A stretch of DNA of 17,501 nucleotides. Source: Blautia glucerasea (GTDB lineage: Bacteria > Bacillota > Clostridia > Lachnospirales > Lachnospiraceae). Location: assembly GCF_020537505.1 (NCBI RefSeq), contig NZ_JAJBMO010000039.1, forward strand, positions 1 to 17,501. Direction: 5' to 3'. Shown in pieces: positions 1-6,628 of the stretch. The notes beneath the pieces were generated by a model that was given only the letters and a program-made list of their open reading frames with translations, made no database searches and was not told where the DNA came from. Made by a program: the position numbers and the translations under genes. The stretch's first letter is position 1, and every line of letters starts with the position of its first letter.

Positions 1-256
1 GGACAGGTGGCTCTCGCCACACCGGACTGGCGGCTCTGCCGCACCGTAATATTCAAAAACCATTCATTTTACCACGAATTTACCACGATTGAATGAGCCT
101 TGATATGATGATAAAACGACTAAGGGAGATAGCACAAATAACTGTGCCTCTCCCTATATTTTCTTTGTTTATTCCGTTGATTACTTCATTTGATTTCAAA
201 CTTTAACGCCTTTTTATATCTCGTTTTTTTATTCCTATTATATTCATACCTCAATT
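1..256. other. Left edge: non-coding end of a mobile element
   Basis: No convincing gene lies here; an open frame running in from the edge to TGA at 94-96 is not recognisable. Two small perfect hairpins lie at 7-20 (GTGGC/GCCAC) and 30-42 (GCGGC/GCCGC). Two ACCACG motifs at 71-76 and 82-87 resemble the pair just after int at 5177-5182 and 5190-5195, so this may be the other end of the Tn916-type element, or the right end of a neighbouring related element. A rho-independent-type hairpin follows at 123-155. Confidence 0.4.
123..160. terminator. Rho-independent terminator-type hairpin
   Basis: AGGGAGA (123-129) pairs with TCTCCCT (149-155), and inside it GCACA pairs with TGTGC. A T-rich run (ATATTTTCTTT) follows on the plus strand. 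It lies downstream of the minus-strand operon ending at 257 and could serve that operon or plus-strand transcription entering from the left. Confidence 0.6.
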
Positions 257-586
257 CTACTTTTTAAAGCTAATAAGTTTTCCGTTGTATTTTACAATGA
301 TGAATATGATATAAAACACTCCTACAACAATCAAAGTAAGCCCTATGTAGTAGCCTAATTCAGAATGAGAGATTAAATTGATAATCGGCATAGCAATAAC
401 GCCAATGCTAACCAGCAGAGAACCTATTCCTATTCTTTTTGTAAACGCTTTTTTATCTTTTGGGTTGAGATGTGTATAATGATAACTATGTAAGAAAGTA
501 ATATTTTCTTTTATACCCACTTGATAAGATAAAAATAATAAAAACAATCCCATAACTATTTCAACAACCACTTCTTCTATTTCCAT
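257..586 (-). CDS. Small membrane protein, DUF3784-like
   Basis: A predicted membrane protein of 109 residues with three hydrophobic segments (about 8-24, 53-75 and 80-100). Between the first two lies a polar stretch (FLHSYHYTHLNPKDKKAFTK) resembling the conserved loop of DUF3784 proteins. The start at 586 is chosen because AAGGAG lies 9 nt upstream; the ATG at 592 is only 3 nt from it. It is the last gene of a minus-strand operon, beginning 14 bases after the stop of the XRE regulator. No enzymatic motif is visible. The DUF3784 assignment rests on loop pattern and topology, so a related small membrane family is possible. Confidence 0.6.
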   Translation of the reverse strand: MEIEEVVVEIVMGLFLLFLSYQVGIKENITFLHSYHYTHLNPKDKKAFTKRIGIGSLLVSIGVIAMPIINLISHSELGYYIGLTLIVVGVFYIIFIIVKYNGKLISFKK

Positions 587-599
587 AATCATACACTCC

Positions 600-809
600 T
601 TAATCAAAATAAAATAATTCCTCAAATTTTTTATCTAAAGCTATACAAAGCACTAATGCTAATTTTGCTGTTGGATTGAACTGTCCTGTTTCAATAGAAC
701 TTATTGTGTTACGGGAAACTCCAACCATTTCTGCTAATTCCGTTTGCGATAATTTTTTTTCTTTTCGCACCTCTTTTAATCTATTTTTTAAAATTAAATG
801 TTCGTTCAT
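600..809 (-). CDS. Small XRE (Cro/CI-type) transcriptional regulator
   Basis: A 69-residue DNA-binding protein consisting almost only of one helix-turn-helix domain. The KKLSQTELAEMVGVSRNTISSIE segment (residues 18-40) gives the two helices, and the ending EELFYFD is typical of small Cro/CI proteins beside membrane-protein genes. The stop is at 600-602. A weak CAGG lies about 8 nt before the ATG, so the gene is probably translated by coupling to the gene before it, whose stop is one base away. It lies between DUF6442 and a DUF3784-like gene. It probably represses this operon by binding the palindrome at 1151-1162 (inference). Confidence 0.85.
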   Translation of the reverse strand: MNEHLILKNRLKEVRKEKKLSQTELAEMVGVSRNTISSIETGQFNPTAKLALVLCIALDKKFEELFYFD

Positions 810-810
810 A

Positions 811-1125
811 TTACAAACCTGCTGTCAAAAATTTATAAAAGTAATACAACATAAATAGGACAAAGAATAGGGCAGTAACAAATTTAGGTTTACTTCTTGA
901 AAGATATGCTTCATAACTCATATATCCAAATGCTACCGACCAAATAATTGTCATTATGTCATTGTAAGGTTCTTTACAAATAACCTTAATAACAAAGATT
1001 AAAATGCAGACAAGCAACACAAACATTAGCCCAAAAGATTTCCCTTTAAGTTTAATGTGTTTTTCATACTCATCAAGATATAAGTTATCTTTTTTGTTTT
1101 GTGACAGTATTTTTTCTTTATCCAT
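811..1125 (-). CDS. DUF6442 family membrane protein
   Basis: A 104-residue protein: a charged, cytoplasm-like N-terminus (residues 1-30), then hydrophobic segments at about 31-50, 57-75 and 83-101. The pattern of charged start, KxxGK before the first helix, and SVAFGYMSYEAYLSRSK near the middle matches DUF6442 proteins, which are usually encoded next to a small XRE regulator as here. The start has an AAGGGG Shine-Dalgarno 8 nt upstream. It is the first gene of a three-gene minus-strand operon with a clear promoter at 1171-1198. The function of the family is unknown; the family call is from memory of the sequence pattern. Confidence 0.7.
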   Translation of the reverse strand: MDKEKILSQNKKDNLYLDEYEKHIKLKGKSFGLMFVLLVCILIFVIKVICKEPYNDIMTIIWSVAFGYMSYEAYLSRSKPKFVTALFFVLFMLYYFYKFLTAGL

Positions 1126-1150
1126 TTATATTACCCCTTTCCAAAAATAC

Positions 1151-1162
1151 CAAGTATACTTG
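1151..1162. promoter_or_regulatory. Perfect palindromic operator candidate
   Basis: CAAGTATACTTG is a perfect 12-bp palindrome at or just after the expected transcription start of the 1125-257 operon. This is the classical place for a repressor site. The XRE regulator at 600-809, encoded by the same operon, is the natural candidate ligand (inference). Confidence 0.5.
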
Positions 1163-1170
1163 TCATTTTT

Positions 1171-1198
1171 ATTATAATACTCAATCTCTAAAAGTCAA
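1171..1198 (-). promoter_or_regulatory. SigA-type promoter of DUF6442/XRE/DUF3784 operon
   Basis: Read on the minus strand: TTGACT (1198-1193), a 16-nt spacer, then a consensus TATAAT (1176-1171). The ATG of the first gene is about 45 nt downstream. Confidence 0.7.
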
Positions 1199-1227
1199 TG
1201 TTTTTATACTGTTTTCTTATTATTTTA

Positions 1228-1265
1228 TGACGGCGTATTTTTTTCCATGAGATTATACGCCGTCA
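1228..1265. terminator. Strong hairpin, probable terminator
   Basis: TGACGGCGTAT (1228-1238) and ATACGCCGTCA (1255-1265) form a perfect 11-bp stem with a 16-nt loop. On the minus strand it directly follows the stop of the coding fragment at 1270-1365 and is followed by a T-rich, A-rich stretch. It probably ended that lost gene's transcript. Confidence 0.5.
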
Positions 1266-1269
1266 ATAA

Positions 1270-1365
1270 TTATGTTACAATTTTCCAGTTACTATCCTTA
1301 TGGAGCATAAGCTCATACTGTGATACTTGCGTCGCCTTTGTCTGATTGTCGATAAACTCATGACA
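1270..1365 (-). pseudogene. C-terminal fragment of an unidentified protein
   Basis: An open frame on the minus strand ends in TAA at 1270-1272 and reads ...DNQTKATQVSQYELMLHKD...NWKIVT. The alternating polar/hydrophobic pattern and the terminal NWKIV look like the last two beta strands of an NTF2/SnoaL-like or TcpC-like domain. A stop codon at 1366-1368 closes the frame upstream and no start with a Shine-Dalgarno site is available, so only the 3' end of a gene appears to remain. The family assignment is a guess; the fragment itself is a moderate call. Confidence 0.3.
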
Positions 1366-1404
1366 CTACACCTTGTTTCCTCTTGTCTGCCAGAAACAGA
1401 AAAG

Positions 1405-1467
1405 AAAAAGCCCTGTCAAGAGCCTTGCCACCATTGGTGGTGCTTTGCACTCTTTACTGGGCTTTTT
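1405..1467. terminator. Long bidirectional terminator
   Basis: AAAAAGCCC (1405-1413) pairs with GGGCTTTTT (1459-1467). Inside it, CCACC/GGTGG and AAGAG/CTCTT pair as well. Both flanks give a T-run in the direction of exit. It sits 33 bases after the stop of the XRE regulator at 1500-2135 and is its natural terminator. Confidence 0.65.
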
Positions 1468-1499
1468 GTTTGCTGTATCTTCTACAAAGAGGAAAAAAG

Positions 1500-2135
1500 C
1501 TATTCGTCCTCATCATCAAAATGGTTATTTTTCAATACTTCCCGTAATAATTCCATATCTTCTTTTGAATTGGGGTTTATCATTTTTACGACTTGATATG
1601 GTGTCCTATATTTATGCCCCTCTATGCTTTCCCCGAACATATCCATGCTGTATAAATCATCATAGCGGTCTAACAGTTTTTGAAATTTCAAATGCTGGAT
1701 AAATTCTTTGATTGGGTAAAGGTCGGACGCTACAATGCTTTTCCCGTTGATGTAGTCGGTAATATATTCCCGTAACTTCTCTAACTCATATTCCAGCCAT
1801 TCTTCCTCGCTGTCAAAGAAATTGTCATAATGCCCATGTTTCAGTTCTGCATTTAGTCTTTCTTCAATTCTTAAAAACTGACAGACTTCCTTTTCGGCTT
1901 GATTAACATACTTCCATTCTCCCGATAATAATTCATTGGGCGTTACACCCAGCACGTCCATTATCTTTTCTAATGTATCAAAGGTAGGATAATTCACACC
2001 TCGTTCAATCTTGGAAAGGCTCTGCATATTGATACCGATTTTGTCCGCAAGTTCTTGTTGTTTCATTCCTCTGTGTTTTCTTATGGTCTGTATGTTCTCT
2101 CCTAAGAAACTGATTTTCTTTTCGTAATGCTCCAT
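1500..2135 (-). CDS. XRE family regulator of the Tn916-type module
   Basis: A 211-residue regulator. A helix-turn-helix occupies residues about 12-68 (LGENIQTIRKHRGMKQQELA, then GINMQSLSKIERG and the downstream helices). An acidic, helical C-terminal part of about 140 residues follows, of a type seen in ICE-borne regulators. It is transcribed divergently from the Rep/Xis/Int genes, much as the Tn916 orf9 repressor faces its excision genes, and probably controls that promoter region (inference). AAAGGAG lies 15 nt before the ATG, farther than usual, but an in-frame TAA just upstream leaves no earlier start. It ends DDEDE shortly before a strong terminator. Confidence 0.85.
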   Translation of the reverse strand: MEHYEKKISFLGENIQTIRKHRGMKQQELADKIGINMQSLSKIERGVNYPTFDTLEKIMDVLGVTPNELLSGEWKYVNQAEKEVCQFLRIEERLNAELKHGHYDNFFDSEEEWLEYELEKLREYITDYINGKSIVASDLYPIKEFIQHLKFQKLLDRYDDLYSMDMFGESIEGHKYRTPYQVVKMINPNSKEDMELLREVLKNNHFDDEDE

Positions 2136-2185
2136 GACTTAGTATAAACACTCCTTTCATTGCTTTTATTGGTATTTATAAGCAT

Positions 2186-2214
2186 ATCATACTTAATATA
2201 TATCTAAAAGTCAA
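2186..2214 (-). promoter_or_regulatory. SigA-type promoter of XRE regulator
   Basis: On the minus strand: TTGACT (2214-2209), a 17-nt spacer, then TATGAT (2191-2186). It shares TTGACTTTTAGA with the promoter at 1171-1198. Confidence 0.65.
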
Positions 2215-2224
2215 CAAAAACTTC

Positions 2225-2253
2225 TTGACAAGTAATTCTAATGGCGTTATTAT
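2225..2253 (+). promoter_or_regulatory. SigA-type promoter toward rep-xis-int
   Basis: TTGACA (2225-2230), a 17-nt spacer, then TATTAT (2248-2253), on the plus strand. The -35 overlaps CTTGACAAG, an imperfect palindrome that a divergent XRE repressor could use. It would drive rep, xis and int through a leader of about 340 nt. Confidence 0.6.
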
Positions 2254-2601
2254 CGTGTTAGATAGAGTGATTAAGCACGCTAGGGTTAATCACACGCTTG
2301 AGTAAGCATAGAAAAGATATATTTTCACTTTGATAGCATGAATAAGCATGGACTATCAGACCGAAAATAAGGTTTCTGACTGGGGCTGTTCCGTTTAGCC
2401 ACGAGCCTTACAAGGCTCGTGAGCGTTAAGAACGGATCAGACACAGGAAGAAAGGGAACGCCTTTAGGCGTTCATAAAGGGCGTATATGTAACACCGCCC
2501 TGCGCATACATGTCATAGTACCTAGAAACTGTGATAAATAAAGGAAAAAACACGATTTTTACCCCGCAAAAAAACGGGAAGTACGAAAGGAGTAATGCAC
2601 T

Positions 2602-3693
2602 ATAACTACACACAAAAATTTATCCGTTAAGATTGATTACATCAGCATTGTATTTGAAACCGCAACCGCAGAAGATGTCATCATGCACATTTTAGGTTTA
2701 CCGACTGACATTTTCAATGTCTATCCGGCAAGCGTTAAATTCAAGACTTATCAAGCACGCTGGCAGATTGGAGATATTTATGTATCAGGGGACGCAAGAA
2801 AGACAGAGGACAACCCACAAGGGCTAGGCTGTTATCTTGTTATGACTGGCAGAGGGTGTGATGATATTTTCCGTATTCTCGACAGTAGGAATTATACCTT
2901 TGGGGATATGTTCAAACATTGTGAGCGAAGATACGGACTGGATAATTTCCATTTCACAAGGCTTGATATTGCCATTGATGATAAGAACGAAAAGCCATTC
3001 TTTACCATAGAGCAGATAAAGAAGAAATGCGAAAAAGAGGAATTTATCTCGAATAGTGAGGGCTACCACTTTGATGAAAGCAAGTTTGACGATTTCGACA
3101 CCGCAAAGACTGTTTATATCGGTGCTGGAAAGTCGGGATTGTCCTACCGCTTTTATGACAAGGATAAAGAAGTCTGTTCAAGATATAATAAGACGCTTGA
3201 TGAAGTCGGCAGTTGGAAACGGACAGAAATGCAACTGCGTGATGATAAGGCTCATGCCTTTGCCATGACATTCAAGGACAGACCGCTGGAACTTGGGGAA
3301 TTGGCTTTCGGGCTATTGGCAAACAACCTACGTTTTGTCGTAGCAAACAGAAATGAAAGTAATAAGAGCCGATGGAAAACGTGTCGATTTTGGGAACGCT
3401 TTTTAGGGGCTGTGGAAGTCTTGAAACTGCAAGTATCAAAACCATATAATTCCCTTGAAGAAACACAGCAATGGCTCACAGAGGGTGGCGTGATTTCCGC
3501 TGTCAAAAGTTTTTACTTCTTAGAAGAACATGACGCATTAGGTGGACTTGAAAAAGTGGGAACTATGCTTGACAAGGCAAGATACAGCACTTCCCTTTCC
3601 AGTAAACTAACTGCACATTTACAGAGGATAAACCGCACCGACCTTATCCCCTATATCCAGTATGACACGAAACAAGGGAAAGGGGGTATCTGA
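2602..3693 (+). CDS. Rep_trans/MobT-like initiation protein, AUA start or broken N-terminus
   Basis: Replication-initiation/relaxase protein of the Tn916 ORF20 (MobT, Rep_trans) type, expected to nick element DNA for transfer or rolling-circle replication. Numbered from the ATG at 2683 (336 residues): metal-site strand RLDIAID (93-99), conserved [13 protein letters not shown] (151-163) with the likely catalytic tyrosines, and RTEMQLRDD (180-188). Homology clearly extends upstream of that ATG: in-frame [14 protein letters not shown] carries the D-Y/W-L-x-V-x-F strand normal for the family N-terminus. A strong AAAGGAG (2586-2592) lies 9 nt before ATA at 2602, giving 363 residues. The ATG at 2595 is only 2 nt from the SD and opens an 11-codon dead end (stop 2628). 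So either ATA is the start or an indel near the A5 run (2614-2618) broke the gene. It overlaps xis by one base. Confidence 0.8.
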   Translation: MTTHKNLSVKIDYISIVFETATAEDVIMHILGLPTDIFNVYPASVKFKTYQARWQIGDIYVSGDARKTEDNPQGLGCYLVMTGRGCDDIFRILDSRNYTFGDMFKHCERRYGLDNFHFTRLDIAIDDKNEKPFFTIEQIKKKCEKEEFISNSEGYHFDESKFDDFDTAKTVYIGAGKSGLSYRFYDKDKEVCSRYNKTLDEVGSWKRTEMQLRDDKAHAFAMTFKDRPLELGELAFGLLANNLRFVVANRNESNKSRWKTCRFWERFLGAVEVLKLQVSKPYNSLEETQQWLTEGGVISAVKSFYFLEEHDALGGLEKVGTMLDKARYSTSLSSKLTAHLQRINRTDLIPYIQYDTKQGKGGI

Positions 3694-3896
3694 TGAATAA
3701 CAACGATATTCCCGTATGGGAAAAATACACCCTTACCATTGAAGAAGCGTCTAAGTATTTCCGTATCGGAGAAAACAAGCTAAGACGATTGGCAGAGGAA
3801 AACAAGGACGCTGGCTGGCTCATTATGAATGGCAACCGCATACAGATTAAACGCCGACAGTTTGAAAAGGTCATTGATAAATTGGACGCAATCTAA
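3693..3896 (+). CDS. xis: Excisionase, Tn916 Xis type
   Basis: A 67-residue winged-helix DNA-binding protein. The pattern [21 protein letters not shown] (residues about 12-33), followed by [20 protein letters not shown], is that of Tn916-family Xis. Such proteins bind near the element ends and bias Int toward excision. The start codon shares its A with the last base of the rep stop (TGATG), so it is translationally coupled. It ends in LDAI, 78 bases before int, with a hairpin in the gap. The size is normal for the family. Confidence 0.92.
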   Translation: MNNNDIPVWEKYTLTIEEASKYFRIGENKLRRLAEENKDAGWLIMNGNRIQIKRRQFEKVIDKLDAI

Positions 3897-3903
3897 TGCA
3901 AAT

Positions 3904-3947
3904 GAGCCTTGTATGTGTTATGATGAACACAAGTCATATCAAGGCTC
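3904..3947 (+). other. Hairpin between xis and int
   Basis: GAGCCTTG (3904-3911) pairs with CAAGGCTC (3940-3947), and within it TGTGTT (3914-3919) pairs with AACACA (3926-3931). It may attenuate int expression or be part of an Xis/Int binding region. The right arm, TCATATCAAGGCTC (3934-3947), occurs as its exact reverse complement at 95-108 near the left end. Confidence 0.45.
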
Positions 3948-3974
3948 TTTCCAACAAGGAAAGGAGCAGACACC

Positions 3975-5168
3975 ATGAAAGAAAAAAGACGGGATAGCAA
4001 AGGACGTATCCTGCATACTGGAGAGAGCCAACGAACAGACGGAAAATACTTATATAAATATGTGGACGCATTTGGAAACACAAAATATGTGTATGCTTGG
4101 AGATTGACACCCACAGACCCGACACCAAAGGGAAAGCGGGAAAAACCCTCACTTCGAGAACTGGAACAGCAGATAAGACGGGATATTGAGGACGGTATCG
4201 ACAGCACAGGTAAGAAAATGACGCTTTGCCAACTCTACGCCAAACAGAACGCACAGAGGGCAAACGTGAAGAAAAGCACACAAAAACAGCGGGAACAACT
4301 TATGCGGTTATTAAAAGAGGACAAGTTAGGTGCTAGGAGCATTGATACGATAAAACCCTCTGACGCTAAAGAATGGGCGTTACGCATGAAAGACAAAGGC
4401 TTTTCCTATAACACCATTAACAACCATAAACGCTCGTTAAAAGCGTCATTCTATATCGCCATACAAGACGATTGTGTAAGGAAGAACCCTTTTAATTTCA
4501 AGTTAAGTGAAATCATAGAAAATGATACCAAAGAGAAAGTAGCATTGACAGAGGAACAGGAACAAGCCTTACTGTCATTCATCAAGACGGATAACGTGTA
4601 TCACAAGTATTATGATGATGTGCTGATACTGTTAAAGACAGGACTTCGTATCTCAGAACTGTGCGGACTGACAGTAGCCGATATTGATTTCAAGAATGAG
4701 GTTGTGGTTATCGACCACCAGTTATTAAAAAACAAGGAACAGGGCTATTATATTGAAACGCCTAAGACAAAGAGTGGAACAAGGCAAGTGCCATTAAGCA
4801 GAGAAACGATACAGGCATTTCAACGGGTCATAAGGAAACGCACAAAAGGGAAACTGATAGAGATAGACGGATACAAAGATTTTCTGTTCATCAATCCGAA
4901 AGGCAATCCCAAAGTGGCGATTGATTACAACGCCTTATTTGTCCGTATGGTAAAGAAATACAACAAACACCACGAGGACAATCCCCTGCCACATATCACA
5001 CCGCATACGCTACGCCATACGTTCTGCACGAGATTGGCAGGCAGGAACATGAACCCGAAAGATTTACAGTATATCATGGGGCATTCAAACATCAGTATCA
5101 CAATGAACTGGTACGCTCATGCGTCCATAGATACCGCAAAATCAGAGGTTCAGCGTCTAATCGCATAG
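3975..5168 (+). CDS. int: Tyrosine integrase, Tn916 Int type
   Basis: A 397-residue site-specific recombinase that integrates and excises the element. Residues about 9-70 form the arm-binding domain (DSKGRILHTGESQRTDGKYLYKYVD), about 80-180 the SAM-like core-binding domain, and 190-397 the catalytic domain. The active-site set is complete: R225 (TGLRISE), a lysine in TPKTKSGTR (264-270), H344 and R347 (HTLRHT), H370 (MGHSN) and nucleophile Y380 (NWYAHA). AAAGGAG precedes the ATG by about 9 nt. The gene ends only a few bases from the ACCACG repeats thought to mark the right end, the usual place for int in this family. It appears intact and functional. Confidence 0.95.
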   Translation: MKEKRRDSKGRILHTGESQRTDGKYLYKYVDAFGNTKYVYAWRLTPTDPTPKGKREKPSLRELEQQIRRDIEDGIDSTGKKMTLCQLYAKQNAQRANVKKSTQKQREQLMRLLKEDKLGARSIDTIKPSDAKEWALRMKDKGFSYNTINNHKRSLKASFYIAIQDDCVRKNPFNFKLSEIIENDTKEKVALTEEQEQALLSFIKTDNVYHKYYDDVLILLKTGLRISELCGLTVADIDFKNEVVVIDHQLLKNKEQGYYIETPKTKSGTRQVPLSRETIQAFQRVIRKRTKGKLIEIDGYKDFLFINPKGNPKVAIDYNALFVRMVKKYNKHHEDNPLPHITPHTLRHTFCTRLAGRNMNPKDLQYIMGHSNISITMNWYAHASIDTAKSEVQRLIA

Positions 5169-5372
5169 AAGTATTTACCACGATTTTAACCACGTTTGAT
5201 AGAGAAAATATAAGAAGATAGACCTAGATATATGAGGTTTACCGCAAATGCAAAATGCCCGTAGAGCCCATAAAATAAGGCTTTGCGGACATTTGAGAAG
5301 ATATAAAAAGATAGTCAAAAAGACATATATAATTTATAAGAACTTATATATAATTCTGAGGAACTTGATAAA
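5169..5372. other. Candidate right end (attR) and repeats
   Basis: Just after int, two ACCACG motifs (5177-5182 and 5190-5195) match the pair at 71-87. A 22-bp sequence at 5202-5223 recurs at 5295-5316 with three mismatches. Between the copies, CCGCAA (5242-5247) pairs with TTGCGG (5283-5288), with AGCC/GGCT inside. Two TATAAT boxes (5328-5333, 5349-5354) lie ahead of the next gene but have no clear -35. The element boundary is probably within this segment (inference). Confidence 0.4.
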
Positions 5373-5801
5373 ATGAAGAAAAATAATATAACACTTGTAT
5401 TTGTTGCTATCGTTTTTTCGATTATTGTTGGAATGATAATTGGAAAAAGCTTATTAAAGTATAAAGAAGGTGATCCAGATGTAGTTGGCAGTTTTTCTAT
5501 GAATAGAGATGAAAATCTTACAGTAGTTGCTAACAGAAAAAATATTTCTGATAAAGAAGCATTTGCAAGACTGCTTTTAAAAATGTATAAAGAGAATTCA
5601 TTTCATTCAATAAAATTTTCTACAGATCATGGATATGCAACCAGCCTTGATATGACCGTATATTCTTGGAAAGAAGATATCGAAAATGGCGAATCCATTA
5701 TGCAGATAGAATTTAGACCAATTGAATATGGAAAAGATTATGATCTTGTTCATAATCCGGATAAATATGTGCTTTTTATCGATGGAACAGAAATAAAATG
5801 A
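5373..5801 (+). CDS. Uncharacterised membrane-anchored protein
   Basis: A 142-residue protein I do not recognise. Residues 1-5 are basic, 6-28 form one hydrophobic segment (ITLVFVAIVFSIIVGMIIG), and the rest is polar and probably outside the membrane. The segment has no lipobox cysteine, so it is either a signal anchor or a single-pass anchor. The C-terminal part has mixed alpha/beta character, with DKEAFARLLLKMYKENSFHS looking helical and then strands around MTVYSW and MQIEFRP. GAGGA lies about 12 nt before the ATG. It stands alone between int and a bidirectional terminator, so no operon partner hints at its role. Confidence 0.7.
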   Translation: MKKNNITLVFVAIVFSIIVGMIIGKSLLKYKEGDPDVVGSFSMNRDENLTVVANRKNISDKEAFARLLLKMYKENSFHSIKFSTDHGYATSLDMTVYSWKEDIENGESIMQIEFRPIEYGKDYDLVHNPDKYVLFIDGTEIK

Positions 5802-5888
5802 AATATATAGATATGCAGATAAAGCGCAGAAAAAGAGGATTGCTCAACACAGGAGGATATTTTCAATTACCCTCAAAATGATAAAAGC

Positions 5889-5913
5889 GAGGCAGCGGAA
5901 AATCCGTTGCCTC
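5889..5913. terminator. Bidirectional terminator between convergent genes
   Basis: GAGGCAGCGGA (5889-5899) pairs with TCCGTTGCCTC (5903-5913), with one G-T pair and a 3-nt loop. The plus-strand tail is ATTTCAGTATT and the minus-strand tail is GCTTTTATCATTTT. It separates the genes ending at 5801 (plus) and 5932 (minus). Confidence 0.75.
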
Positions 5914-5931
5914 ATTTCAGTATTATGACAA

Positions 5932-6210
5932 TTAATCTAGTTCCGCCCCTAACTCATACCTCCAATATTCTGCCGCTTCATACTCTCTAGGTTCTGAGAG
6001 TACTGGTACGGTAAAGAGTTCAACCGGAACACCGAGTGTTGATGCGAAGAGTTTCATAAGATCCTCTTTTGGTGTTCGGACATCGCCTTCATATTGAGCA
6101 ATCCGGACATCAGCACAGCTGTCGGGAAATCCAACAGCTATGCCAAGTTCTTTCTGGGTGAGATGATTTTTCTGTCTTAAGTGTTTTAATTTTCTTCCAA
6201 ATGTAATCAT
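5932..6210 (-). CDS. XRE family regulator ending the mobilisation operon
   Basis: A 92-residue protein. A helix-turn-helix lies in residues 1-60 (LRQKNHLTQKELGIAVGFPD, then RIAQYEGDVRTPKEDLMKLF), followed by a short acidic tail, YWRYELGAELD. The start at 6210 is preferred over ATGs at 6255 and 6273 because AGGAG lies 9 nt upstream and the longer forms run into dut. It is the last of six co-directional genes, beginning 4 bases after the dut stop. Regulators of this shape are common in phages and ICEs; it could control the operon, but no operator is assigned. Confidence 0.8.
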   Translation of the reverse strand: MITFGRKLKHLRQKNHLTQKELGIAVGFPDSCADVRIAQYEGDVRTPKEDLMKLFASTLGVPVELFTVPVLSEPREYEAAEYWRYELGAELD

Positions 6211-6214
6211 AGTA

Positions 6215-6628
6215 TTATTCTCCTGTACTTCCAAAAGCCCCGGTTCCTCGTTCATTACCAAGGTCCAGAACAAAATCTGCGATCACGACCGGTGTAATCA
6301 CCAGCTGACCGACGCGTGTGTCTTTATGAATGGTCTGAGAAGATGTGCTTACGTTGCTGATAATGGCATGGATCTCACCACGGTAACCGGAGTCGATCGG
6401 TGGAAGCTCGCATACCAGTCCTTTTGCTGCCATGCTGCTTCGTGGAAAGACATATCCGGCAAATCCATCGGGGATGATGAGACCAAATCCAAGTGGAATT
6501 CTTGCAACCTCACCTGGTTTTAATACGCAATCATAAGGCATGAATACATCAGCACCGGCATCATTTTCATGTGGCCGGAAGGGATGATGATCTGCTTTCA
6601 GACCAAAGTCAATCAGTTTAATCTTTAT
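6215..6628 (-). CDS. dut: dUTP diphosphatase, probable AUA start
   Basis: Hydrolyses dUTP to dUMP, keeping uracil out of DNA and feeding dTMP synthesis by the neighbouring ThyX. All five trimeric-dUTPase motifs are present: AGADVF (motif 1), PRSSMAAKG (2), IDSGYRGEI with the catalytic Asp (3), RVGQLVI (4) and RGTGAFGSTG (5). The first ATG, at 6541, lies after motif 1, so it cannot be the true start of an active enzyme. Upstream the frame reads KIKLIDFGLKADHHPFRPHENDAGADV with no ATG, GTG or TTG before the stop at 6635-6637. AAGGAGG (6644-6638) lies 9 nt before ATA at 6628, giving a normal 137 residues. Starts at ATT (6622) or CTG (6616) are too far from the SD. The 5' end overlaps thyX by 11 bases. 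Confidence 0.88.
   Translation of the reverse strand: MKIKLIDFGLKADHHPFRPHENDAGADVFMPYDCVLKPGEVARIPLGFGLIIPDGFAGYVFPRSSMAAKGLVCELPPIDSGYRGEIHAIISNVSTSSQTIHKDTRVGQLVITPVVIADFVLDLGNERGTGAFGSTGE

Larger units (their letters stand above)
2136..2601. other. Divergent control region and structured putative oriT/replication origin
   Basis: This 466-bp stretch has no gene. It holds divergent promoters (minus 2186-2214, plus 2225-2253), then a string of perfect inverted repeats: GTGATTAA/TTAATCAC (2267-2274/2286-2293), a 10-bp stem with a 2-nt loop CACGAGCCTT/AAGGCTCGTG (2400-2409/2412-2421) inside TCCGTT/AACGGA, GAACGCC/GGCGTTC (2456-2462/2467-2473), GGGCG/CGCCC (2479-2483/2496-2500) and CCCG/CGGG (2563-2566/2575-2578). 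Rep_trans/MobT-type proteins of Tn916-like elements act at such structured DNA upstream of their own gene, so this is a candidate oriT and single-strand origin. The nick site is not identified. Confidence 0.5.

Noticed and set aside
1327..1702. Two plus-strand open frames over the terminator and regulator 3' end
   Set aside because: They cover a strong terminator and the antisense of the XRE gene; composition is shadow-like.
2267..2578. CRISPR-like or iteron array
   Set aside because: The repeats are distinct inverted pairs, not regularly spaced copies of one unit.
5814..5882. 22-codon plus-strand frame after the orphan gene
   Set aside because: No Shine-Dalgarno site and no recognisable product; it lies in the run-up to the terminator.
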